Below the pieces are notes generated by a model. The model worked only from the letters and a program-made list of their open reading frames with translations. It ran no database searches and had not been told where the DNA came from. Both the position numbers and the translations under genes were made by a program. This document shows, in pieces, positions 51,268 to 63,499 of a stretch of DNA of 64,000 nt. How positions within the stretch are numbered: position 1 is the stretch's first letter; every line of letters starts with the position of its first letter. The stretch covers positions 7,006,065 to 7,070,064 of the forward strand of contig CM024171.1 in NCBI GenBank assembly GCA_013433145.1. Direction: 5' to 3'. The stretch is from Ascaris suum (taxonomy: Eukaryota; Nematoda; Chromadorea; Rhabditida; Ascarididae).

Positions 51268-52804
51268 AGCCCGATGCGGGGCTCGAACCCGCGACAGCCA
51301 GATTAAGAGTCTGGTGCTCTACCGACTGAGCTAACCGGGCAGCGCAGACGTCGTCCCAATTGCCCTTCCTCCTCACTTTGTCTATGATTGCGATTTTCGG
51401 CAAAATTCATTCATTAGCCTCTATTTGGTGATTTCGTAGGTCTGCATGCCAGCCCGATGCGGGGCTCGAACCCGCGACAGCCAGATTAAGAGTCTGGTGC
51501 TCTACCGACTGAGCTAACCGGGCAGCGCAGACGTCGTCCCAATTGCCCTTCCTCCTCACTTTGTCTATGATTGCGATTTTCGGCAAAATTCATTCATTAG
51601 CCTCTATTTGGTGATTTCGTAGGTCTGCATGCCAGCCCGATGCGGGGCTCGAACCCGCGACAGCCAGATTAAGAGTCTGGTGCTCTACCGACTGAGCTAA
51701 CCGGGCAGCGCAGACGTCGTCCCAATTGCCCTTCCTCCTCACTTTGTCTATGATTGCGATTTTCGGCAAAATTCATTCATTAGCCTCTATTTGGTGATTT
51801 CGTAGGTCTGCATGCCAGCCCGATGCGGGGCTCGAACCCGCGACAGCCAGATTAAGAGTCTGGTGCTCTACCGACTGAGCTAACCGGGCAGCGCAGACGT
51901 CGTCCCAATTGCCCTTCCTCCTCACTTTATCTATGATTGCGATTTTCGGCAAAATTCATTCATTAGCCTCTATTTGGTGATTTCGTAGGTCTGCATGCCA
52001 GCCCGATGCGGGGCTCGAACCCGCGACAGCCAGATTAAGAGTCTGGTGCTCTACCGACTGAGCTAACCGGGCAGCGCAGACGTCGTCCCAATTGCCCTTC
52101 CTCCTCACTTTGTCTATGATTGCGATTTTCGGCAAAATTCATTCATTAGCCTCTATTTGGTGATTTCGTAGGTCTGCATGCCAGCCCGATGCGGGGCTCG
52201 AACCCGCGACAGCCAGATTAAGAGTCTGGTGCTCTACCGACTGAGCTAACCGGGCAGCGCAGACGTCGTCCCAATTGCCCTTCCTCCTCACTTTGTCTAT
52301 GATTGCGATTTTCGGCAAAATTCATTCATTAGCCTCTATTTGGTGATTTCGTAGGTCTGCATGCCAGCCCGATGCGGGGCTCGAACCCGCGACAGCCAGA
52401 TTAAGAGTCTGGTGCTCTACCGACTGAGCTAACCGGGCAGCGCAGACGTCGTCGCAATTGCCCTTCCTCCTCACTTTATCTATGATTGCGATTTTCGGCA
52501 AAATTCATTCATTAGCCTCTATTTGGTGATTTCGTAGGTCTGCATGCCAGCCCGATGCGGGGCTCGAACCCGCGACAGCCAGATTAAGAGTCTGGTGCTC
52601 TACCGACTGAGCTAACCGGGCAGCGCAGACGTCGTCCCAATTGCCCTTCCTCCTCACTTTATCTATGATTGCGATTTTCGGCAAAATTCATTCATTAGCC
52701 TCTATTTGGTGATTTCGTAGGTCTGCATGCCAGCCCGATGCGGGGCTCGAACCCGCGACAGCCAGATTAAGAGTCTGGTGCTCTACCGACTGAGCTAACC
52801 GGGC
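51268..52804 (-). tRNA. tRNA-Lys(CUU) genes, copies 106-114
   Basis: Nine genes start every 183 bp from 51268 to 52732. tttA spacers lie right of copies 109, 112, 113 and 114. gtcgtG lies right of copy 112. The spacer right of copy 114 lacks one C. Confidence 0.95.
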
Positions 52805-52913
52805 AGCGCAGACGTCGTCCAATTGCCCTTCCTCCTCACTTTATCTATGATTGCGATTTTCGGCAAAATTCATTCATTAGCCTCTATTTGGTGATTTCGT
52901 AGGTCTGCATGCC

Positions 52914-54633
52914 AGCCCGATGCGGGGCTCGAACCCGCGACAGCCAGATTAAGAGTCTGGTGCTCTACCGACTGAGCTAACCGGGCAGCGCAGACGTCGT
53001 CGCAATTGCCCTTCCTCCTCACTTTGTCTATGATTGCGATTTTCGGCAAAATTCATTCATTAGCCTCTATTTGGTGATTTCGTAGGTCTGCATGCCAGCC
53101 CGATGCGGGGCTCGAACCCGCGACAGCCAGATTAAGAGTCTGGTGCTCTACCGACTGAGCTAACCGGGCAGCGCAGACGTCGTCGCAATTGCCCTTCCTC
53201 CTCACTTTGTCTATGATTGCGATTTTCGGCAAAATTCATTCATTAGCCTCTATTTGGTGATTTCGTAGGTCTGCATGCCAGCCCGATGCGGGGCTCGAAC
53301 CCGCGACAGCCAGATTAAGAGTCTGGTGCTCTACCGACTGAGCTAACCGGGCAGCGCAGACGTCGTCCCAATTGCCCTTCCTCCTCACTTTATCTGTGAT
53401 TGCGATTTTCGGCAAAATTCATTCATTAGCCTCTATTTGGTGATTTCGTAGGTCTGCATGCCAGCCCGATGCGGGGCTCGAACCCGCGACAGCCAGATTA
53501 AGAGTCTGGTGCTCTACCGACTGAGCTAACCGGGCAGCGCAGACGTCGTCCCAATTGCCCTTCCTCCTCACTTTATCTGTGATTGCGATTTTCGGCAAAA
53601 TTCATTCATTAGCCTCTATTTGGTGATTTCGTAGGTCTGCATGCCAGCCCGATGCGGGGCTCGAACCCGCGACAGCCAGATTAAGAGTCTGGTGCTCTAC
53701 CGACTGAGCTAACCGGGCAGCGCAGACGTCGTCCCAATTGCCCTTCCTCCTCACTTTGTCTATGATTGCGATTTTCGGCAAAATTCATTCATTAGCCTCT
53801 ATTTGGTGATTTCGTAGGTCTGCATGCCAGCCCGATGCGGGGCTCGAACCCGCGACAGCCAGATTAAGAGTCTGGTGCTCTACCGACTGAGCTAACCGGG
53901 CAGCGCAGACGTCGTCCCAATTGCCCTTCCTCCTCACTTTGTCTATGATTGCGATTTTCGGCAAAATTCATTCATTAGCCTCTATTTGGTGATTTCGTAG
54001 GTCTGCATGCCAGCCCGATGCGGGGCTCGAACCCGCGACAGCCAGATTAAGAGTCTGGTGCTCTACCGACTGAGCTAACCGGGCAGCGCAGACGTCGTCC
54101 CAATTGCCCTTCCTCCTCACTTTATCTATGATTGCGATTTTCGGCAAAATTCATTCATTAGCCTCTATTTGGTGATTTCGTAGGTCTGCATGCCAGCCCG
54201 ATGCGGGGCTCGAACCCGCGACAGCCAGATTAAGAGTCTGGTGCTCTACCGACTGAGCTAACCGGGCAGCGCAGACGTCGTCCCAATTGCCCTTCCTCCT
54301 CACTTTATCTATGATTGCGATTTTCGGCAAAATTCATTCATTAGCCTCTATTTGGTGATTTCGTAGGTCTGCATGCCAGCCCGATGCGGGGCTCGAACCC
54401 GCGACAGCCAGATTAAGAGTCTGGTGCTCTACCGACTGAGCTAACCGGGCAGCGCAGACGTCGTCCCAATTGCCCTTCCTCCTCACTTTATCTATGATTG
54501 CGATTTTCGGCAAAATTCATTCATTAGCCTCTATTTGGTGATTTCGTAGGTCTGCATGCCAGCCCGATGCGGGGCTCGAACCCGCGACAGCCAGATTAAG
54601 AGTCTGGTGCTCTACCGACTGAGCTAACCGGGC
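52914..54633 (-). tRNA. tRNA-Lys(CUU) genes, copies 115-124
   Basis: Ten genes start every 183 bp from 52914 to 54561. gtcgtG lies right of copies 115 and 116. tctG reappears right of copies 117 and 118 after being absent for about 80 units. The spacer right of copy 124 lacks one C. Confidence 0.95.
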
Positions 54634-54742
54634 AGCGCAGACGTCGTCCAATTGCCCTTCCTCCTCACTTTGTCTATGATTGCGATTTTCGGCAAAATTC
54701 ATTCATTAGCCTCTATTTGGTGATTTCGTAGGTCTGCATGCC

Positions 54743-57194
54743 AGCCCGATGCGGGGCTCGAACCCGCGACAGCCAGATTAAGAGTCTGGTGCTCTACCGA
54801 CTGAGCTAACCGGGCAGCGCAGACGTCGTCCCAATTGCCCTTCCTCCTCACTTTATCTGTGATTGCGATTTTCGGCAAAATTCATTCATTAGCCTCTATT
54901 TGGTGATTTCGTAGGTCTGCATGCCAGCCCGATGCGGGGCTCGAACCCGCGACAGCCAGATTAAGAGTCTGGTGCTCTACCGACTGAGCTAACCGGGCAG
55001 CGCAGACGTCGTCCCAATTGCCCTTCCTCCTCACTTTGTCTATGATTGCGATTTTCGGCAAAATTCATTCATTAGCCTCTATTTGGTGATTTCGTAGGTC
55101 TGCATGCCAGCCCGATGCGGGGCTCGAACCCGCGACAGCCAGATTAAGAGTCTGGTGCTCTACCGACTGAGCTAACCGGGCAGCGCAGACGTCGTCGCAA
55201 TTGCCCTTCCTCCTCACTTTATCTATGATTGCGATTTTCGGCAAAATTCATTCATTAGCCTCTATTTGGTGATTTCGTAGGTCTGCATACCAGCCCGATG
55301 CGGGGCTCGAACCCGCGACAGCCAGATTAAGAGTCTGGTGCTCTACCGACTGAGCTAACCGGGCAGCGCAGACGTCGTCCCAATTGCCCTTCCTCCTCAC
55401 TTTGTCTATGATTGCGATTTTCGGCAAAATTCATTCATTAGCCTCTATTTGGTGATTTCGTAGGTCTGCATGCCAGCCCGATGCGGGGCTCGAACCCGCG
55501 ACAGCCAGATTAAGAGTCTGGTGCTCTACCGACTGAGCTAACCGGGCAGCGCAGACGTCGTCGCAATTGCCCTTCCTCCTCACTTTATCTGTGATTGCGA
55601 TTTTCGGCAAAATTCATTCATTAGCCTCTATTTGGTGATTTCGTAGGTCTGCATGCCAGCCCGATGCGGGGCTCGAACCCGCGACAGCCAGATTAAGAGT
55701 CTGGTGCTCTACCGACTGAGCTAACCGGGCAGCGCAGACGTCGTCGCAATTGCCCTTCCTCCTCACTTTATCTATGATTGCGATTTTCGGCAAAATTCAT
55801 TCATTAGCCTCTATTTGGTGATTTCGTAGGTCTGCATACCAGCCCGATGCGGGGCTCGAACCCGCGACAGCCAGATTAAGAGTCTGGTGCTCTACCGACT
55901 GAGCTAACCGGGCAGCGCAGACGTCGTCCCAATTGCCCTTCCTCCTCACTTTGTCTATGATTGCGATTTTCGGCAAAATTCATTCATTAGCCTCTATTTG
56001 GTGATTTCGTAGGTCTGCATGCCAGCCCGATGCGGGGCTCGAACCCGCGACAGCCAGATTAAGAGTCTGGTGCTCTACCGACTGAGCTAACCGGGCAGCG
56101 CAGACGTCGTCCCAATTGCCCTTCCTCCTCACTTTATCTATGATTGCGATTTTCGGCAAAATTCATTCATTAGCCTCTATTTGGTGATTTCGTAGGTCTG
56201 CATGCCAGCCCGATGCGGGGCTCGAACCCGCGACAGCCAGATTAAGAGTCTGGTGCTCTACCGACTGAGCTAACCGGGCAGCGCAGACGTCGTCCCAATT
56301 GCCCTTCCTCCTCACTTTATCTATGATTGCGATTTTCGGCAAAATTCATTCATTAGCCTCTATTTGGTGATTTCGTAGGTCTGCATGCCAGCCCGATGCG
56401 GGGCTCGAACCCGCGACAGCCAGATTAAGAGTCTGGTGCTCTACCGACTGAGCTAACCGGGCAGCGCAGACGTCGTCCCAATTGCCCTTCCTCCTCACTT
56501 TGTCTATGATTGCGATTTTCGGCAAAATTCATTCATTAGCCTCTATTTGGTGATTTCGTAGGTCTGCATGCCAGCCCGATGCGGGGCTCGAACCCGCGAC
56601 AGCCAGATTAAGAGTCTGGTGCTCTACCGACTGAGCTAACCGGGCAGCGCAGACGTCGTCCCAATTGCCCTTCCTCCTCACTTTGTCTATGATTGCGATT
56701 TTCGGCAAAATTCATTCATTAGCCTCTATTTGGTGATTTCGTAGGTCTGCATGCCAGCCCGATGCGGGGCTCGAACCCGCGACAGCCAGATTAAGAGTCT
56801 GGTGCTCTACCGACTGAGCTAACCGGGCAGCGCAGACGTCGTCCCAATTGCCCTTCCTCCTCACTTTATCTATGATTGCGATTTTCGGCAAAATTCATTC
56901 ATTAGCCTCTATTTGGTGATTTCGTAGGTCTGCATGCCAGCCCGATGCGGGGCTCGAACCCGCGACAGCCAGATTAAGAGTCTGGTGCTCTACCGACTGA
57001 GCTAACCGGGCAGCGCAGACGTCGTCCCAATTGCCCTTCCTCCTCACTTTATCTATGATTGCGATTTTCGGCAAAATTCATTCATTAGCCTCTATTTGGT
57101 GATTTCGTAGGTCTGCATGCCAGCCCGATGCGGGGCTCGAACCTGCGACAGCCAGATTAAGAGTCTGGTGCTCTACCGACTGAGCTAACCGGGC
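54743..57194 (-). tRNA. tRNA-Lys(CUU) genes, copies 125-138
   Basis: Fourteen genes start every 183 bp from 54743 to 57122. gtcgtG plus gcatA occur together right of copies 127 and 130, three units apart. tctG occurs right of copies 125 and 129. Copy 138 (57122-57194) is first in transcription order and has one change in the T stem (GCAGG against CCCGC, an A-C mismatch). Its upstream spacer carries several substitutions (tttgtgtatgattacc) and stops matching at 57288. Copy 138 may therefore fold or process less well. Confidence 0.93.
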
Positions 57195-58072
57195 AGCGCA
57201 GACGTCGTCCCAATTGCCCTTCCTCCTCACTTTGTGTATGATTACCATTTTCGGCAAAATTCATTCATTAGCCTCTATTTGGTGATTTGTTATATCGGTT
57301 TGCTTGTATTCTGTGCGAATTGGATCTCGCGTTATCCTCTTTGCTTCTGCACTTTTTTGTTGTCACAGAACGAATTTATTGCTTTGTGCTATTTCAGTTT
57401 CCAGGCTTACGCTTGCTAGTAACCTTGCGCTTGATCCTCTTTCTTTGAAACTTTGTAGCTTCGTAGAGCCTAGATGATATGCTGGCGAGGATGTGGTTAT
57501 AAATTTTATGTATGGCCGCCTTTTTGAAGGTGGAGTTTTTCGCTGTTTGTTATCTTTTATAGGTGGCATTTTGTCGCGTCTCTATGTAGATGAAGCCTTT
57601 TTGGCCGATTTTTCTATTGTTTTTTTGATATCGCGCGCCTCTTTGTTTGGGCTTTTCGATTGGCCTTCCGTCACATACCTTTAAATATGCGGGATATCAT
57701 TGATCGTCTGCTGTTGATTTACTTTTAGCGGTTTCTGACGTTTTTTGGGTGGCAGGTAGGTAAAAATTTCTCTCTTCGTTGTGCGGTAAGGTCGATTCGG
57801 GATGTAAAATCTATTCCCTCTGTTGGTTTATGGGACTGTATGCTTCCCAAATGGTAATTTGTTTGTTGTCCCACTTTGTGTCTGCCTTCCTGCCTCCCTT
57901 GCTCGCTACCTTTGTTTATCCTTTTGACCTTTTTTTCATTTCCCATGTGTGCGTGTTTTCTTTCCTCGATATTCCGAGCTGTGCTTGTTTCCTATCTTTT
58001 TTTTCAGTTTCTCTTGGATGTTTTATCCGTTCCTAAAAATTCGTTTGTCCAAAAATACGTATTTATTTGTCT

Positions 58073-58091
58073 GGGGGGGGGGGGGGGGGGG
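58073..58091 (+). repeat. G-tract, 19 nt
   Basis: An uninterrupted run of 19 G, the longest homopolymer noticed in the window. G-quadruplex-capable and prone to sequencing error. Confidence 0.9.
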
Positions 58092-61000
58092 AGGAAATAG
58101 CACTCACTAACCATTGTTTGCTGTCTTTGCTTTTGAAATTCGAGTGTTATTGAAGTAATATTGGTCAAAGGATAGTATTTGAAATGGATCCATGCCAGAT
58201 CCTCCAGTCGAAAACGTGTAAAATATATGTTTATGTGAATTTACGTTGGAGGAAGTCGCTTTGAGATATGTGCAGGCGGGTGGGGTGTGTCTATGCTTTT
58301 GAAGAAATGGTATTCCCTATTCTCATTCTATTTTCTAGAGAGGGTCCAGTTGAGCCAGTTAAATATTTAAAGGGCCTTTGTCGACGTTGATGAAGTTCTG
58401 TTTCATTCATGGTGGTTTGGAGTTCGACGGTGGCCAACAAACATTTTTGTTTTAAAGGAATTTTAAGCTCACAAGCGGCTTTTGTTGAAATCCTCAGCTT
58501 ATGAAAGAAACACAAATTTCTTCTTATGGAATGTTTCATTTGCGGTTGCAAGTTGTCTTTAGTTTTACCTTTATGAATGATCCGATAAGCACTTAAATCA
58601 AGATATTGTTGTTTTCTCGTCTTGTTTACCATGATTCGTTTTTTTTTCTCTTCACAATTAATGCTTTCTGTTGTTAGCATTCGGCTGCTTCGTTTGCATT
58701 TACAGTGCATCAGCGGTAAGAAGTTTACCGTGGTATCATCTCATCAATTTTAGATATGTTCGACCATGCATGGCTGCTGGGTCAAGAGATGGCTGGTTCG
58801 GAGCTCTTGAGTGTCGCAGTCTGATGTCGTCCTCATTTCGAATCGGATTTTTTTAGAAACTAGATTGACGCTTTATCGAAATTTTTGGCGCTAAAATTTT
58901 TGTCCTTATCACGAGAGCATGCTTCTAGCGTCTTGAAACTATGCGAAAAATTTGATTGAGTTGTCATAACAGCACGTAATTCAAAGGGTATTTGTGATAA
59001 TGACTTTCAGAAGTATAAATGGTTATCACAAAAAAATATTACATAATAGGTAAGTTGCTAATAAAAACCTATTTTATATCCTTATTTTCAGCAGAATATG
59101 CGCTTAGCGTCATTTGTTGGCATTACAGCGCTCGGCTGGACGTATTCGATAACAATAACTTAATCAAGAAATTAGTGAACTTCTTAGAAATTACTTCTCA
59201 TCATTGTATACCAAAATGTTGCGAATATATTGTTTTTGTTGGTCCAATGCGTTTCTTTAATTTTGTAAACGCAAACAAAGGTTAGCAAGATGAGCTTTTA
59301 CTGCGACCTTAAAGGATACTCTATAAGGGAATACAGTTCGGTGGATTTATCTGCATCACTTGGGCATTTTTAAAGTATTTGTGATACGTGATTATGATCG
59401 ATGTAGTGCGTCGAATTGGGAACGCCGAAAGCTGCTGAACGAGCTGACATTGCATGGGGCGTGGCTTAGGGGCGGCTGAAAACACACGTCGTTTCAAATG
59501 ACGATGCACGGCTGACTGTGCGATTCTTTAAATATGAAACCGTATTCAGAATGTGCTTCAGTCTTTGCTCTTGGCGGTTGCATGTGCAATGATGGATTGC
59601 TCGGTTTCGTAGCAATAATCCTGCCAGATGTACAGATTGCAGCCTTTCCCATCATTGTTTTTCTGCGGTCTTTCTAGCAGAAACATTTTAGTGGCCTGTT
59701 ACACGGGAATTGAACGCTACTGCGTCATAACCAAAATGTGATGCCGATATCCTTCGCTTAACAAAGGGAAAACGCACCAGAAGACTTGTTATGAATAGCG
59801 GCTTTGCATTTTCCAAGCGCCAAACCTACCGTTACCGTTAATTGCCGGTGAATAATAAATAGGCTTACAAGGAAATACATTTGTATTTCATCGAACCGAT
59901 CGCCCATGTTTGCAAATTTGCATATGCAAAATGAATTGTGGCACCAATTCTATAACTGTTTACGCTTATGCATGTCTATTTTCCTGCAGTTTCGACTGGA
60001 AAAACGTTGAGGCTGGGGCTGTCGAATTTAGTTGATATTATCTACATAGCGCTTGACCGGCTTTATTAACATCGAATTCATTCATAAACTTCGACGGGAG
60101 TTGTAGATAGAAGCTTCCACACATTTTCGACTTATCATAATTTCATTTCACGCGGTTTTCTCGCGTAAAAGGTCTTCTATAACAGATTTGTGCTAGTCAA
60201 AATATTGATGCATTTTCGCTCACATTTTACTTTTCTGTCACTTCATGCAAATGACTGGTCAGGTGGGAAAAAATACAAAGATGCTTACTGTACTATCTCA
60301 CATTCTCGCCAACTCCGACCGAGCGTTTGTAAAACTTCTTATGTGCGATGAACCCAACCGGTCGTAGAGTCCATGCACATTTTTCATCTTAAGTGCCTAT
60401 AACTTTTAAATTTGATGGACCAACTGGAAATTATGCCCGCAAAATTTCTAAATCGCAGCATCAACGGTTCGCCGAGTTAAAACTGCTGGACAGACGGATA
60501 CGTGTATATGCATGCGCATGGTTCACCCATACTTCGCAACTGCAGTTTTGCGGAACCAATTTTTTCACAAAAAATTACTTGAAATGCTTTCCACGCCATC
60601 AAAACAACAACATTGCTTTTTATTCTTGCTTAAACTTAAGGAGAAGCATAGCAAATTAGTCGCAATCAACAGCTGAGGCATTTTTGTCGGCTAACTGCAC
60701 GCCTTAATGCGCAGGAAAAGAAAAGTTGCAGCGATGGAATTTCGCAACATGACAACGCTTGGCTTGCACGCAACATTTACAACTTTGTTGTGTTGACTTC
60801 ACTGAAGAGCTGTGGCATTTGGTCGATGTTGTACGTCGTAAGGATTATAAAAAATGAAGTCTAAAGAAGTGCAGTTTTTGCCGGCCGCTTAGTAATATTT
60901 TTCTGCATTACGGTCATGTCTGCGCGCCATCGCGATCACTATGTTATAATCTAACTTATTCATCCGATGAGGTGCTTCTTATACTTATTTCGGTTGTTCA

Positions 61001-63483
61001 CTATTTCGTGTTAAATTTCATAGTGAATCGACGGCTTTTGCACCGCAATTGCCATTATTTACGGACGCGGTGTTGTCCGGGTGCCAGTCGGTTTCCCTTG
61101 ATCTCCGATTGACAAGAAGTTTGATGCATACTGCTCATTCTGCATCGAAGTATGTCATCATTCGCTTTTAAATAAGCTGTTTTTGCATCAGACAGCAATC
61201 AGATTGTAAACAAATTTTACATAATTGCTTAGATTGTACTATTTTTTGAAGAATTGAAACTAGTTTTGCCTTCACGGCAAAAAGTTATCCGCAGATCTTC
61301 TGCCGATACCGCTGTATGTGATTTCGAGGTAACGTGTTAGAGGCAGTGATTGAATGTGCTGTTACTAGAGCGCTGTCGACCAAAAGGTTGTTGAAACGTT
61401 CACAGTATCTGAACGATGGAAAGAGCGGAAGAAATTTTTTGCTAGAGTATGTGACCGATAGACCTTGTCACGTTTCGTTGACCGAATTCCTCTAATCGTC
61501 TGTTTTAACGTGCTGATGAAAGAAGGCTGCTCCCTAAATGGAAGTTTCAGGTGATTCGTTCGATCTGCTTTTTTTTGTGATTCTTTTAAGTCGCCCAATT
61601 TCGACGTTGTTTTATAAATACTTCCTTTGTTTTGTCTACAACAAAAGTGAATGGGAATAGTGTGAGATTACGCATCAAGTAACTTCTCAAACTTTGTAAT
61701 TTTCTGTTTATTTGTGAACTTTCAATAGTACTTGTTTTGTATGATTTTTGAATGAATAAAAACTAATTTGTAATACGTGAAATGCAATTTTCTGACAGTC
61801 TTGTTATTATTTCTATGTTGCACTTGATGTTTTTTATTCCAGAAAGGCGGAATATTTTAATTTTGATTTTTTCAATACCTTTCAAATAAAGCTATATAAA
61901 ACGCACAAATTTTTTCTAGTATTTAGAGCCCTCGATTCATCCAAATTTAAAGTTCATAGAGAGTTTGTGACCCAAAATTTGAAATGTTTATGTGGAATGT
62001 TTAGTGCAGATGCATTACTTTAATGGTTCAGAGCTGGCTTCATTTGTGCATAATCTAGCAGAAATTCTGCTCTTTTCATCTATGGGCCTGTCTCTTGACA
62101 GGAAAACTGGGTACACAAGATTGAGATTTTAAAGGGTTCTATCGAAAATTTCGGCTGATACCATATCTTGAACAATCTCGCAATCCTGATGAAATCCGTT
62201 GCATTTTCAACCGAAATCTCGACCGGTTTTTATTTTACCTGAAAAAAGGTTAAGCCCATGTATTATTTGTTATCATAGAACGTAACTTTCCTTTTCGTCC
62301 TACGTACTGTCTTCTCGGATGCAGGCAAACCGCAGCACTTCTTCATTTGCAATAAAAACGGCATGCGTATTTAAAAGACGCAGGCCGCATTGTCTATAAA
62401 TTATGGAGCGCTGCAGTTTGTCTGCATTTGCAATTTATTTCGCATTTATATAATCGAAAAGAAAAGTCATGTTGTTTTTTGCCGAGATTGAATGTCACTG
62501 AATGAAAAACTCATCTCATCTTGGAATGAAAAATTGCCTCATATGAAGCACAAAATTACCACAATAGAGCGCCAAGAAGCATTGGATGATAGATGAAATC
62601 ACGTAAATATGGCTGCTGTAATCAATAAACCAAGATGTTTCCAGAACAGATGATAGCAATTGCGCGGCAAAGTTGGTGGTAGCACATTTAAAGGCCTATC
62701 ATGAAGAGTAAGATATTCGTTAATTTCCAAGTAGACGACTAAGGAAACATTGCTAGAGACTGATGGCAAATTGAAAGTGAAAGCACCATTGATTTAAAGT
62801 GAACTTAAGGATGTGCCTTGAAATCATCGGTGCATTACAGCGGTGAAAAGACTGAAATAATTCTGCATTTTGACATTTGCATGAACTTTACTTTCAACAC
62901 AGCTGTGCTGCACTATGTCAGATTTCATTGTCATGAAGGTTTACGGAACCCCCATCTGCAGACGGTGGCAGGGAAAGGACGTTTAATCAGAATTCGATAA
63001 GTGTGAAAAGAACGACTGGTGTTTGGAGTAGATCCTTGTGAGTAATCCAGTTTCATATTCGGCCACCTCGGAAGTTTTTGTGGACTTATTGCATTTCTCT
63101 CCTCAACAGTTGATGGCATTTGAAGTTCTGCCTGCAGTTTACGTCCGCAAGTGCATCGTTAAATCTAAATAGACCAGCATTTACTTACATATGTCCTCTG
63201 CTTTCTAGACATTTACATACTGTGCTTGCTCGGCAGTAGTCAACGTCTGTGACAAAGCGAGAAGTGTGTTTTTGAGTAAAATCGACTTGCATTCCACAAG
63301 AAGAACTCTTATATTTAGTTGCAGAACTGCAGAGGAAACACCTGTTTGCCTATTAATGACTCCATATAAACTTTTTGTTCTTCGAGAGATGTGACTTGTG
63401 AACAATGATTGATGTGTGGATATGGAAGAGTTCTTTATAGACTGGCCTAAGTGAACAATATATATTTAGCTGCTCGTTTTCGC

Positions 63484-63499
63484 GGGGGGGGGGGGGGGG
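63484..63499 (+). repeat. G-tract, 16 nt
   Basis: A run of 16 G after TTTTCGC. Confidence 0.9.

Larger units (their letters stand above)
32058..57288 (-). repeat. tRNA-Lys(CUU) satellite: 138 tandem units of 183 bp
   Basis: Each unit is a 73-nt tRNA gene (base 73 included) plus a 110-nt spacer, all in the same orientation, transcribed right to left. Copy k starts at 32058 + 183(k-1) minus the number of one-base spacer deletions to its left. Those deletions fall in the spacers right of copies 6, 9, 64, 96, 105, 114 and 124. I checked the predicted starts at each block boundary against the sequence. Spacers vary at four main sites: gtcgtC/G/deletion; tttA/Gtct; tctA/Gtga; gcatG/Acc (+ strand). 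Homology ends at about 57288, inside the last spacer. Coding frames inside the array (61 codons, minus strand) are by-products of the one-base deletions. Confidence 0.97.

Noticed and set aside
32058..57288. Regular repeat/spacer pattern reminiscent of a CRISPR array
   Set aside because: The spacers are as conserved as the repeats, the repeat folds as a tRNA, and the context is eukaryotic.
58291..58710. Longest open frame in the window, 139 codons on the minus strand
   Set aside because: No family recognised. At this base composition roughly one such frame is expected by chance in 64 kb over six frames.
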